Origin: Rubrivivax sp.
GTDB taxonomy: Bacteria > Pseudomonadota > Gammaproteobacteria > Burkholderiales > Burkholderiaceae_C
Assembly (NCBI GenBank): GCA_030680415.1
Contig: JAUXVE010000083.1
Location: 1 to 64,000, forward strand
DNA: 64,000 nt
Reading direction: 5' to 3'
Within the stretch, counting starts at the first letter, position 1. Each line of letters starts with the position of its first letter. This document shows positions 8,470-16,559 of the stretch, one piece after another. A program made the translations under genes and the position numbers. The notes below the pieces were generated by a model that did no database searches, had not been told where the DNA came from, and saw nothing but the letters and a program-made list of their open reading frames with translations.

Positions 8470-9122
8470 GGCCGTTGCGTCGGCAGCAGGCCGAGCTGTT
8501 GCGCCTCGAACACCGCCTCGCCGCGCGAATTGACGGCCAGCTTGCGGTAGATCTGCTTGATGTGCGTGGTGACGGTGTGCGGCGACATGACCAGCGTCTC
8601 GGCGATGCGCTGGTACGACAGGCCCTTGGCGATGAGCTGCAGCACCTCGCCTTCACGCGTCGTCAAGGGCGAGGCCACCGCCGGTGTCGGCAGCGCAGGC
8701 GTGGCGCGAAAACGCCGCAACAGGTGGCGCGCGATGGCCGAGCTGATGGGCGCCTCGCCGGCCAGCAGCCGCGTGATGGCCTGCGCGATCTCGTCGGCGC
8801 TGGCGTCCTTCAGCAGGTAGCCGGTGGCGCCGGCCTCGATGGCCGAGACCACGTGCGCTTCGTCGCCGAAGACGCTGATGACCATCGCCTCGGCCTGCGG
8901 CGCCAGCCGCTGGGCGGCGCGGATGAGGTCGATGCCGCTGCCGTCGGGCAGCTGCAGGTCGACCAGCAGCACGCGGGGCGGCTCGTGCGCCGTCAGCCAG
9001 GCCAGCGCACTCTTCAGGTCGCCGAAGGCGCCGGCCAGCGCCAGGCCGGGGCTGGCCCGCACGATGCCGGCCAGCCGTTCACGCGTCGCCGGGTCGTCTT
9101 CGAGCAGCAGTACGGTGTGCAT
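8466..9122 (-). CDS. NarL/LuxR-family response regulator
   Basis: 218 residues: a receiver domain with acidic pocket LLEDDP, phosphoacceptor Asp55 in LLVDLQLPDGSG and the conserved Lys in YLLKDAS, then a LuxR-type helix-turn-helix (about 153-195, LTTREGEVLQLIAKGLS and SPHTVTTHIKQIYRKL). It is translationally coupled to the histidine kinase (ATGA overlap at 8466-8469), which is its likely partner. It starts two bases after the stop of a small secreted-protein gene on the same strand, so all three are probably one operon. Targets unknown. Confidence 0.92.
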   Translation of the reverse strand: MHTVLLLEDDPATRERLAGIVRASPGLALAGAFGDLKSALAWLTAHEPPRVLLVDLQLPDGSGIDLIRAAQRLAPQAEAMVISVFGDEAHVVSAIEAGATGYLLKDASADEIAQAITRLLAGEAPISSAIARHLLRRFRATPALPTPAVASPLTTREGEVLQLIAKGLSYQRIAETLVMSPHTVTTHIKQIYRKLAVNSRGEAVFEAQQLGLLPTQRP

Positions 9123-9124
9123 GG

Positions 9125-9535
9125 TCAGCGCGCATGTTCAGCGAAGCGGCCGTGCCGTGCAAGGGTGCCGCCCTCGGCGCCGGCGGCTGGACCGGCGCTG
9201 CGTCCCGGCAGGCACTCGACGCTGCTTAGCGCCACGCCGTCGCGGAAGCGGCCTTGTGCCGGCTCCCGGGCGTCGCGGGACAGCTGGCGTGGCGCGGCGC
9301 CGTCGAAGGTGAGCCGGATGTCGTGCGGCCCGTGGTTCGTCAGCCGCGCCAGCGCCGGCAACGGCTGGCGATGGATCTCGCCGACGCTGAGCGTGCGCGT
9401 GAGTGTCTGCGTGCGCCCCGGCGCGCCATGTTCGGCACTGTAGCGGCACTCCTGCGCCGCCTGCACGTGGGCGCCCAAGGCCGAGCCGAGCAGCACGACG
9501 CACAGGCTGGCGGTGGCACCCAGGGAGGCAGTCAT
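9125..9535 (-). CDS. Small secreted protein heading the two-component operon
   Basis: 136 residues with a signal peptide (ATASLCVVLLGSALGAHVQA). The mature part contains two cysteines (QECRYS and VECLPG) that could form one disulfide. Start at 9535 is the ATG immediately before the signal peptide; the longer frame upstream runs antisense through the barrel gene. Its stop is two bases from the response regulator start, so it is probably the first gene of the operon. It is divergent from the outer-membrane barrel gene across a large nested palindrome. The family is not recognised; a periplasmic signal-binding partner of the kinase is one guess. Confidence 0.6.
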   Translation of the reverse strand: MTASLGATASLCVVLLGSALGAHVQAAQECRYSAEHGAPGRTQTLTRTLSVGEIHRQPLPALARLTNHGPHDIRLTFDGAAPRQLSRDAREPAQGRFRDGVALSSVECLPGRSAGPAAGAEGGTLARHGRFAEHAR

Positions 9536-9540
9536 GGTGT

Positions 9541-9645
9541 GGCAGTGTCGGCGCCGGGATGGCACCCCGCCCATCCCAGGAAACCGGGAGCCGACGCTCC
9601 CATCTTCCTGGGATGGGCGCCCCCGACCGTGCTGCCGACACTGCC
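9541..9645. repeat. 105-bp nested palindrome (MITE-like or operator)
   Basis: The sequence between two divergent starts folds into nested inverted repeats: outer arms GGCAGTGTCGGC (9541-9552) and GCCGACACTGCC (9634-9645), 12 of 12; middle arms GCCCATCCCAGGAA (9569-9582) and TTCCTGGGATGGGC (9605-9618), 14 of 14; inner arms GGGAGC / GCTCCC around 9587-9600. Short terminal repeats around a hairpin suggest a non-autonomous mobile element, but the position also suits a divergent regulatory site. There is no T tract. The left middle arm contains a copy of the 19-bp motif. Confidence 0.7.
9572..9590 (+). repeat. 19-bp dispersed motif, copy 3
   Basis: CATCCCAGGAAACCGGGAG, inside the 105-bp nested palindrome, 37 bp from the minus-strand start at 9535 and 92 bp before the plus-strand start at 9683. 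It differs from copy 2 at two positions. Confidence 0.55.
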
Positions 9646-9682
9646 GTCGATCAACAGCCAAGAGCACGAGGGGAAGCGGCAG

Positions 9683-11791
9683 ATGGTGGCGACCCACAGC
9701 CGGCCGGCGCGCCGGCGCCATGCACCCTGGCGGACCTGCATTGCCGCCGCGCTGGCAGCGGCGCTGGCCGGCACCGCCGGCACCGCTGCCGCGCAGGCGG
9801 TGGCAGCCGATTTCGACGGCCACTGGGTAGCCGACGACGAGACGCTGACATTGCGCATCGATGCCGATCTGCAGCAGCGCTGGCGCCGGCTGCGCGTCTT
9901 CGTCGGCACCAGCGACGTGACGGCCTTGCTGCGACTGGCGGCCCCCGGAGTGCTGGAACTGGTTCCGGGCGTCACCACCTGGGCGCCCGGCGAAACCGAG
10001 CTGGTGGCCTGGGACGCCGGCACCTGGACCGAGGTCGCGCGGCTGCCGCTGCGCGTGCGCAGCGCGGCGGGCTTCGAGCGCAGCGAGTTCACCCCGCGCG
10101 CCGACCTGCAGTTGAAGTCGCGCGCCGCCGACCGCCGCAACGACGGCCAGCCGAGCTCGCCTCGTGGCACCTATGCCGACACCGTGGGCCAGGGGGGTCT
10201 GGCCTGGAATGGCACGCGCGGTGGCTGGCGCTTCGAGGCGCAGGCGGGTGTCGGCGGCTCGAGCCATCGCGCCGAGGCGCTGCGCTATGCCGAACTGCAG
10301 TCACGGGCGCCGAAGGTCGACCTGGCCGAGTACCGGCTGCTCTTTGCGCGCGGCGAACACGCGCTGGAGGTCGGACACCTGAACTACGGCAACCATCCGC
10401 TGTTGATCAACGGCGTCGCCAGCCGCGGCCTGGCCGCGCGCACACGCCTGGCGCCGGGTCTGGACCTGTCGCTGACGGCGCTCAATGGCAAGGCCGTCGT
10501 CGGCGCCGACGATCTGCTCGGCCTGGAAGAAGCCGACCAGCACACCGGCGCACTGACCCTCGGTCTCGAGTTGCTGCCCGAACGGCCCGGCGGGCTGCGC
10601 GCCGAGTTGACCTGGCTCGACGCCTCGAGTGTGGCCAGAAGCGGCTTCGACACCGGCGAGGTGCCCGACGCCGAACGCAGCCGGGGTCTCGGGCTGCGAC
10701 TGCTGGGCCGCACGGCGGGTGGCCGGGTGGCGGGCGAGCTGGCGCTGGCAAGGTCGCGCTTCAGCAACCCCTTCGACCCCTTGCTGGCGCAGGGCGGCGA
10801 GTCGCAGGCGGTGCGCACCGAGACCCGTTCGGCCCACCTGGCCGACCTGCAAGTGGTGCTGCTGCAGCAGGCGCCGCTGTTCGGCCAGGCGCAGCCGGTG
10901 GACCTGAGCCTGGGGCTGCGCCACGAGCGCGCGGCGCCGCTGTACCGCACCTTGGGCGCTTTCGTCACTGCCGACCAGGAACTGACGCGTGTGCAGCTGC
11001 AGGCTGCGTTGCAGGGCGCGCAACTGCAATGGCTGGCGTCACGGCGCAGTGACAACCTGGAGCGCATTGCCACCCTGCTGCGCACCCGCAGCGACGAGCA
11101 GACGCTGGTGTTGAACCTGCCGCTGCCGGCATGGTGGGGCACGGCGGGCCAGCCTTCGTGGTGGCCGATCCTGGGCGCCAACTGGCAGCGTGTGCACCAG
11201 CGTGCCGTCAACGCGCCGCGGGCCGAGGACTCGGGCATCGCCGCCACGCACCGGCCCGACCAGCTGAACCGCACGCAGCAGCTGAACCTGGGCTGGACCG
11301 TCGGGCAAGGCACGGTGAACTACGCGCTGTCACGCTCGCACCAGGACAACCGCCAGCCCGGGCGCGAACAGGCCGACTTCCGCAGCCTCGGCCACCAGGT
11401 CTCGACGGCATGGCCACTGAGCGAGACGCTGCGTGTCAACGCCAGCCTCAACCGCAGCCGCACGCTCAGCATCGAGCAGGGGCTGGTCACCTGGGTCACC
11501 GGCGGCTCGTTCGGGATCGACTGGCAGGCCAGCGAGCGCTGGTCGCACGCCGCCAGCCTCAGCCACAACCTGAACGACGACTCGCTGGACCGCGCCAGCG
11601 CGCGCAATACCGGCGCCCAGCTGCAGTCGAGCTGGCGCTTCACGGTGCCCGGCCTCGAGCGCCCGCTGCCGGGGCAGGCCTTCGTGCGCATCGCACGCCA
11701 GGGCGACCGCAGCCGTGACCGCGTCTTCGAACTCAGCAGCGACGTGCGCAGCTGGTGGGTGGACGTCGGCGTGTCGATCAGCTTCTTCTAG
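9683..11791 (+). CDS. Outer-membrane beta-barrel protein of unknown family
   Basis: 702 residues. ATG 9683 follows GAGGGGAAG and starts a signal peptide (AALAAALAGTAGTAAAQA). Residues about 40-125 form a soluble domain with beta-rich segments (LRIDADLQQRWRRLRVFVG). From about 130 onward the sequence alternates hydrophobic and polar residues with charged turns and long stretches such as RADLQLKSRA, RTRLAPGLDLSLTAL and LRVNASLNRSRTLSI. It ends in DVGVSISFF, with the C-terminal Phe typical of BAM-assembled barrels. It is followed 15 bases later by a second secreted-protein gene. Cargo or ligand unknown. Confidence 0.72.
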   Translation: MVATHSRPARRRHAPWRTCIAAALAAALAGTAGTAAAQAVAADFDGHWVADDETLTLRIDADLQQRWRRLRVFVGTSDVTALLRLAAPGVLELVPGVTTWAPGETELVAWDAGTWTEVARLPLRVRSAAGFERSEFTPRADLQLKSRAADRRNDGQPSSPRGTYADTVGQGGLAWNGTRGGWRFEAQAGVGGSSHRAEALRYAELQSRAPKVDLAEYRLLFARGEHALEVGHLNYGNHPLLINGVASRGLAARTRLAPGLDLSLTALNGKAVVGADDLLGLEEADQHTGALTLGLELLPERPGGLRAELTWLDASSVARSGFDTGEVPDAERSRGLGLRLLGRTAGGRVAGELALARSRFSNPFDPLLAQGGESQAVRTETRSAHLADLQVVLLQQAPLFGQAQPVDLSLGLRHERAAPLYRTLGAFVTADQELTRVQLQAALQGAQLQWLASRRSDNLERIATLLRTRSDEQTLVLNLPLPAWWGTAGQPSWWPILGANWQRVHQRAVNAPRAEDSGIAATHRPDQLNRTQQLNLGWTVGQGTVNYALSRSHQDNRQPGREQADFRSLGHQVSTAWPLSETLRVNASLNRSRTLSIEQGLVTWVTGGSFGIDWQASERWSHAASLSHNLNDDSLDRASARNTGAQLQSSWRFTVPGLERPLPGQAFVRIARQGDRSRDRVFELSSDVRSWWVDVGVSISFF

Positions 11792-11806
11792 GGCCGGGAG
11801 ACCCAC

Positions 11807-13090
11807 ATGCGTGCCTGCCTCGTCTTCCTGCTCGCCTGCTGCATCGGGTTCGCCGCACAGGCCGTGACCGCGGTGAACCCGTTCGGTGTCAACGTGCGCT
11901 CCTCGGGCCCGACCACGGTGTTCCTGTCGTTCCAGAACCTCGACCCGGGCGAGACCGCGGTCGAGGCCTTCTGGTGCGGCGAACTGCAGCCGGCGCTGAT
12001 GGCCGCCAACCCGCAACTGCAGTTGCCGGTGCCGGTGCAGACCAGCAACCCCTGCCTGCCGGGCACCATCTACGGCCGGCTGCCGCTGGGGCTGGACCGT
12101 TCGCGCACCAGCACCAGCGGTGCCTTCACCAACCTGACCGACATCATGACGATCCCGGCCTCGGTGGCGCGCCGCGCCTACCAGGACGCGCAGGCGGGCC
12201 TGAACTCGGCCTTCTTCTACGTGCGCCGCTTTGCCGGCCCCGGTGGCGAGCGCTACGTCGTCGTCACCTGCCGCATGGCCGGCGGCGGCGCGCGCACGCC
12301 GCTGGCGCTGCTGGACGTGCGGCTGGCCTTCGACGTCGCCGGCACCCGGCCCACGGTGCTGGCGCTGCCACGCGGCCAACTGCCGCCGCGCCTGGCCGCA
12401 CGCATCTTCTACAACGGCAGCGGCACGCTGCGCGGGCGCTGGGAAGTGGTGCTGCCGGGCGACCCCGAGCCGACCGACGAGGACCTGCTGAGTGCCGCCA
12501 CGCTGCCGGTGGAGCGGCGCGCGCAGCAGCGGCGGTGGACGCTGGTCGAGCGCTTCGAGGTCTTCCTGCCACCGACGGGCGAGGTGACGCTGCGCGGCCC
12601 CGACCCGGCCCGCCTGCCGCACGACACCGACGGCCCCTACAAGCTACTGTTGCGCGTGGAGGCCAGCGACGACAAGGAGGCCACCTCCAACACCGGCGGT
12701 GGCCGCCTTGCGGTGGCGGGCGGGGTGGCCGGATTCCCGATGCCGGTGCTGCGCTACTACGTGGGTTCGGCGCAGACGATCGCCGGGCTGCGCGCGGTGC
12801 CGGCGGCGCTGGCCGCCATCGCGCCGGCGGCCGGCATCGTGGTGGCCGACAGCGCGCTGCGCTTCAGCTGGGTCGACCGCGCCGACGCCGTGCTCTACAG
12901 GTTGGAAGTGCGCGCCGCCGACAAGGAAGTGCTGTCGGCGCTGGTGCGGCCAGGCGGCGGCCAATACGAAGCGCCGCCGTGGTTCGTGCAGGCGCAGCGC
13001 GGCCAGGCGCTGCGCTGGCGCGTGCTGGCGCTGGACGCCGGCGGCCATGCGCTGGCCGGTAGCGAGTGGCGGGCGCTGGAGTTGCGTTGA
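11807..13090 (+). CDS. Secreted protein partnered with the beta-barrel
   Basis: 427 residues with a signal peptide (ACLVFLLACCIGFAAQA). The mature part begins VNPFGVNVRSSGPTTVFLSF, which looks like an immunoglobulin-like or FixG-like beta sandwich, and two cysteine-containing loops follow (AFWCGEL, NPCLPG). A second beta-rich segment near residues 345-425 (ALRFSWVDRADAVLYRLEVR, ending VLALDAGGHALAGSEWR) resembles a fibronectin-III-like fold. GGGAG lies 8 bases before the ATG. Only 15 bases separate it from the barrel gene, so the two should be co-expressed and may act together at the outer membrane. The family is not recognised. Confidence 0.65.
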   Translation: MRACLVFLLACCIGFAAQAVTAVNPFGVNVRSSGPTTVFLSFQNLDPGETAVEAFWCGELQPALMAANPQLQLPVPVQTSNPCLPGTIYGRLPLGLDRSRTSTSGAFTNLTDIMTIPASVARRAYQDAQAGLNSAFFYVRRFAGPGGERYVVVTCRMAGGGARTPLALLDVRLAFDVAGTRPTVLALPRGQLPPRLAARIFYNGSGTLRGRWEVVLPGDPEPTDEDLLSAATLPVERRAQQRRWTLVERFEVFLPPTGEVTLRGPDPARLPHDTDGPYKLLLRVEASDDKEATSNTGGGRLAVAGGVAGFPMPVLRYYVGSAQTIAGLRAVPAALAAIAPAAGIVVADSALRFSWVDRADAVLYRLEVRAADKEVLSALVRPGGGQYEAPPWFVQAQRGQALRWRVLALDAGGHALAGSEWRALELR

Positions 13091-13169
13091 GCGGCCAGCG
13101 TTGACGCCTGGTCCGGCAGCGGGACGGTCGAGATCGAGATTGGGCACTCCTGCGCAAGCACGCGGATCG
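13091..13169 (+). pseudogene. Decayed duplicate of the ftsZ 3' end (copy C)
   Basis: Starts immediately after the stop of the secreted-protein gene. It aligns with the last 70-80 bases of ftsZ: GCGGCCA, then a block related to the codons for VDALSSNGMD, then exact matches CGAGATCGAGAT (13129-13140) and TCCTGCGCAAGCA (13148-13160), the codons for EIEI and FLRKQ. A one-base loss between the two blocks breaks the frame. It continues where copy B (2760-2882) stops, so B and C look like two halves of one duplicate separated by about 10 kb. Confidence 0.75.
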
Positions 13170-13211
13170 ACGGGGTCCGACGGGCCGCATGCCGGTGCTG
13201 TCTGTGGTGCC

Positions 13212-14591
13212 TCACAGGGAACTGGCGGCGTCGGGTGGCTCCGCCGCCGCCGGCGCCGACACCTGAACTGCCAATCCGCCGAGCATCGCACTGGGCCCGA
13301 TGTCGATGTCCAGACGCTGCACCTCGGCGATGCGCCGCACGATCGACCAGCCCAGTCCGCTGCCCGACTCGTCCTGGCCCGGCGGGCGGAAGAAGCGCTG
13401 GCCGAGCCGCCCCTGCACCGCGGGCGCCAGTCCGGGACCGCTGTCCTCCACCCGCAGCGCGACGCGGTCACCCTGACGCTGCACGCTCACCGACACGCGT
13501 GCGCCCGGTGGGCTGTAGCGCACGGCGTTGTCGACCAGGTTGCGCACCAGCACGGCCAGCAGGATCTCGTCGGCGGCCACCGGGCAGCGTTCGGTCGCGT
13601 CGAGTTCCAGCGTCTGGCCCTTGCCGACGGCCCGCGGCGCCACGTCGGCCACCGCCTGGCGCACCACCGCGGCCAGGTCCACCGTGCGCGAGGACGGTGT
13701 GGCTTGGGCTTCCAGCCGGGACAAGGTCAGCAACTGCTCGACCAGTCGTGTCGCACGGTCGCAGCCATCCAGGGCCGCCTGCAGTGCATGATGGCGCTGC
13801 GCGGCGTCGGCCTCGGACAGCGCCACCTGCGCCTGGGCGCGGATGGCGGCGATGGGCGTGCGCAACTCGTGCGCCGCATCGGCGGTGAAGCGGCGTTCGC
13901 CTTCCACCAGCGTGCCGATGCGCTGCAGCAGGCCATTCAGCGCGTCGACCATGGGGTTCAGTTCCGAGGGCGAATCCTTCAGCACCACGGGCTGCAGCGA
14001 CTGCGCCTGGCGCGCCGCCAGCACGCCGCCCAGGCGCCGCAGCGGCAGCAGCCCGCGGCGGATGGCCCACCAGCCCACCAGCGCCAGCAGCGGCAGCGCC
14101 ACCGCCATCGGCCACAGCGTGCTGCGCAGCACGGCCCACAGGATGGCGGCGCGTGACTTCAGCTGTTCGCCGACGTAGACCTGCACATCGCGCTCGGCGC
14201 CACGGGCGGCGAACACGCGCCAGTCGGTGCCTTCGATGCGCACCGTCTTGAAGCCCGACTTGAAGCGCTTGCTCTGCTCGACCATGGGCAAGGCCGGCGC
14301 GTTGGCCGAGCGCAGTGCCAGCCGGCCGTCGTGAAAGACCTGGAACGCGACCTGCGGCGCGTACTTGTGCAGCGTCGGGGCATCCAGCGTGCGGTCGTCG
14401 TCTTCGACTTCACCGGCCTGCTGCACCACCAGCAGCGCCGCGGCCTGTGCCAGGTGACCGTCGAGCAGCTCGTCGAGTTCATCGCTGACGTCGACCCAGG
14501 TCAGCGCCGCCGTGGCGATCCATACACTGGCCACCACGCCCAGCACCCAGGCCAGCAGGTGCCCCTGCAGCGAGTGCGCCGGCCTGGTCAA
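13212..14591 (-). CDS. QseC-like sensor histidine kinase
   Basis: 459 residues with the classic two-helix layout: helix 1 about 12-32, periplasmic domain about 33-155, helix 2 about 158-176, a HAMP-like linker, then the HisKA box RRFTADAAHELRTPIAAI with His241 and the ATPase motifs NLVDNAVRYSPPG, VEDSGPGL and GSGLGWSIV. Its start overlaps the stop of the response regulator by four bases. The pair lies downstream of, and on the same strand as, the cytochrome b/DHC/SHP operon, a layout known from other betaproteobacteria in which the two-component genes control that operon. The signal is unknown. Confidence 0.9.
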   Translation of the reverse strand: MTRPAHSLQGHLLAWVLGVVASVWIATAALTWVDVSDELDELLDGHLAQAAALLVVQQAGEVEDDDRTLDAPTLHKYAPQVAFQVFHDGRLALRSANAPALPMVEQSKRFKSGFKTVRIEGTDWRVFAARGAERDVQVYVGEQLKSRAAILWAVLRSTLWPMAVALPLLALVGWWAIRRGLLPLRRLGGVLAARQAQSLQPVVLKDSPSELNPMVDALNGLLQRIGTLVEGERRFTADAAHELRTPIAAIRAQAQVALSEADAAQRHHALQAALDGCDRATRLVEQLLTLSRLEAQATPSSRTVDLAAVVRQAVADVAPRAVGKGQTLELDATERCPVAADEILLAVLVRNLVDNAVRYSPPGARVSVSVQRQGDRVALRVEDSGPGLAPAVQGRLGQRFFRPPGQDESGSGLGWSIVRRIAEVQRLDIDIGPSAMLGGLAVQVSAPAAAEPPDAASSL

Positions 14592-15247
14592 TGGCGCACC
14601 AGCATGTAGCCGACGCCGCGCACGGTCTGGATCAGTGCGGCCCCGAGCTTGCGGCGCAGGTGGTGCACGTGCACCTCGACGGCATTGCTCTCGACCTCCT
14701 GGCCCCAGCTGTACAGCTGCTGCTCGATCTGCTCGCGCGACAAGACGCGGCCGGCCCCCAGCATCAGCACCTGCAGCAGGTCGAACTCGCGCGTGGACAG
14801 GGCCACCGCGACGCCGGCCTGGGTCACGCTGCGCGCCGCCGCGTCGAGCACCACGTCCTGGGCCACCAGCCGCTCCTGCACCTGGCCATGAGCGCGCCGC
14901 ACCAGGGCGCGCAAGCGCGCCGCGAGCTCGTCCAGGTCGACGGGTTTGACGACGTAGTCGTCGGCGCCGGTGTCCAGGCCGCGCACGCGATCAGGCACCG
15001 TGTCGCGGGCGGTCAGCACCAGCATCGGCAGCGTCACGCCGGCCCGGCGCACTGCACTCAGGACATCCATCCCATCCAGCAACGGCAGCCCGAGGTCGAG
15101 CACCGCGGCGGCATAGGGCTCGGCCCGCAACTCACGCTCGGCGGCGGCGCCGTCACGCACCCAGTCGACCTGGAAGCCCCGTTGCCGCAAGCCGGCACGC
15201 AAACCGTCACCCAGCAGCGTGTCGTCTTCGGCCAGCAGGATGCGCAT
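14588..15247 (-). CDS. OmpR/QseB-family response regulator
   Basis: 219 residues: receiver domain with LAEDD, phosphoacceptor Asp51 (VLDLGLPLLDG) and KPVDLDEL, then a winged-helix DNA-binding domain (LSTREFDLLQVLM, HVHHLRRKLG, TVRGVGYMLV). ATG 15247 starts directly at the receiver domain; a longer upstream frame is antisense to the cytochrome b gene. Translationally coupled to the kinase at 13212-14591. A direct repeat of CTTAG with 11-bp spacing upstream of the SHP gene (17032-17047) is a plausible binding site, as OmpR-family dimers bind such repeats. Confidence 0.92.
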   Translation of the reverse strand: MRILLAEDDTLLGDGLRAGLRQRGFQVDWVRDGAAAERELRAEPYAAAVLDLGLPLLDGMDVLSAVRRAGVTLPMLVLTARDTVPDRVRGLDTGADDYVVKPVDLDELAARLRALVRRAHGQVQERLVAQDVVLDAAARSVTQAGVAVALSTREFDLLQVLMLGAGRVLSREQIEQQLYSWGQEVESNAVEVHVHHLRRKLGAALIQTVRGVGYMLVRH

Positions 15248-15288
15248 GCGGTGGATTGTGGCGTTCGGGTTCAGGCCGGAGCGGGCGC

Positions 15289-16026
15289 TCAGTCGTCGTC
15301 GTGATGCCTGTCGTGGCCGGCCCTGGCCGCCGCGACGGGCCGCTCGCCGGGCAAGCCACCGGCCGGCGCGGCCTGCCACTGCTGCCACCAGAAGCCCAGC
15401 ACCGCCACCAGCATCAGCGTGGCCACGCTGGTCCAGGCGCGGCGGATCGCATCCTTCGGCGTGCCCAGCTTGCGGCCGCTGACCATGGCGCCGACGAGGT
15501 TCTCGCGGTGCAGCCGGCTGGCCAGCACCACCGCCGCGATGTGCAGGCCCACCAGGGCCAGCATGCCGTTGGCGGCGGCTTCGTGAGCGTCTTCGGTCCA
15601 GCCCCCGAACAGGCCGTCGTAGGTGGCCCAGCCGGTGAAGGTGACGGCCAGCGCCAGGCCGAGCAAGGCCACGATGGCCAGTGCGCCGGCCGGGTTGTGG
15701 CCCGCGTGGTGCTCGGGCTTGCCGCGCAGCAGCGAGCCCAGGTAGCGCGCCACAGCGGCCGGGCCGCGCACGAAGCTGGCAAAGCGCGCATGGCGTGTGC
15801 CGACCAGGCCCCACAGCAGGCGAAAGACCACCAGCCCGGCCATCGTGTAGCCCAGCGTCACGTGCAGCAGTCGCCAGCGTTCGCTCTCGGCAGTGAGGTA
15901 GGCGCCGGCAAAGCTCAGCACCGTCAGCCAGTGGAAGATGCGCACCGGCGCGTCCCAGACCAGCACCCGGCGTGCGCTGCCCTGGGGCGCGTGCAGCTCA
16001 GCGCGCGATGCGGATGTTGCGTTCAC
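15289..16026 (-). CDS. Cytochrome b561-type di-haem membrane protein
   Basis: 245 residues with four or five membrane helices and histidines placed as in the prokaryotic b561 family (VRIFHWLTVLSF, LLHVTLGYTMAG, LVGLHIAAVV), which passes electrons through the membrane to periplasmic c-type cytochromes. I choose the GTG at 16026: it has a near-perfect AAGGAGAT ribosome site 5 bases upstream, inside the 3' end of the preceding gene, giving a 29-base overlap. The C-terminal tail is His/Asp-rich (HDRHHDDD), possibly metal-binding. It completes an SHP-DHC-cytochrome b operon. Confidence 0.85.
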   Translation of the reverse strand: MNATSASRAELHAPQGSARRVLVWDAPVRIFHWLTVLSFAGAYLTAESERWRLLHVTLGYTMAGLVVFRLLWGLVGTRHARFASFVRGPAAVARYLGSLLRGKPEHHAGHNPAGALAIVALLGLALAVTFTGWATYDGLFGGWTEDAHEAAANGMLALVGLHIAAVVLASRLHRENLVGAMVSGRKLGTPKDAIRRAWTSVATLMLVAVLGFWWQQWQAAPAGGLPGERPVAAARAGHDRHHDDD

Positions 16027-16495
16027 TGAAATCTCCTTCGTCGGCACGGATGTGACAGGCGGCGCAGTTGGCGGCACTCCTGACCGCCGGCAGCTGCCAG
16101 GTCGGGGCGGGCACCTTGCGGTGTTCGTTGACGAACCAGGCGGCGCGGGTGATGCGGTCTTCGGGTGGCGGCGTCGGGTCGCGTCGCACCTTCTTGGCGG
16201 TGCCGGCGTGCTGGTTCAACCAGCTGCCGAGTTCCTTGGCGGTGGCTGCATCGAGCGAGGCGTCGGTGCCGAAGTGCCGTGGCAGGTTCGACATCAGCCT
16301 CTGCCATGACGCGGCCGGCAGCAGCGCGGGCGGGTAGGCGACATGGCAGGCAGCGCACTCCTGCTGGTACTTGGGCAACAGCGGGGCAGGCGGCGAACGC
16401 CGGTCGTCGTCGGCGCGGGCCGTGGTGCCCAGTGCCATGGCGGCCAGCGTTGCCAGCAGGGCGGGGCGCCGCCAGGAAGGTGTCATGGGTGTCAT
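15998..16495 (-). CDS. Dihaem cytochrome c (DHC family)
   Basis: 165 residues with a signal peptide (LLATLAAMALGTTARA) and two haem attachment motifs, both CAACH, one near the mature N-terminus (QQECAACHVAYPP) and one near the C-terminus (ANCAACHIRADEG). This is the layout of the DHC family, periplasmic electron carriers encoded beside SHP and a cytochrome b. Two ATGs nine bases apart (16495 and 16486) could start it. Its 3' end overlaps the cytochrome b gene and carries that gene's ribosome site. Confidence 0.88.
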   Translation of the reverse strand: MTPMTPSWRRPALLATLAAMALGTTARADDDRRSPPAPLLPKYQQECAACHVAYPPALLPAASWQRLMSNLPRHFGTDASLDAATAKELGSWLNQHAGTAKKVRRDPTPPPEDRITRAAWFVNEHRKVPAPTWQLPAVRSAANCAACHIRADEGDFSERNIRIAR

Positions 16496-16559
16496 GCGGT
16501 AACTCCGATCGATGAAGGGGGGTGCGAGGTCGGATGCGCGGCCGTCGCGCCGGGCACGG

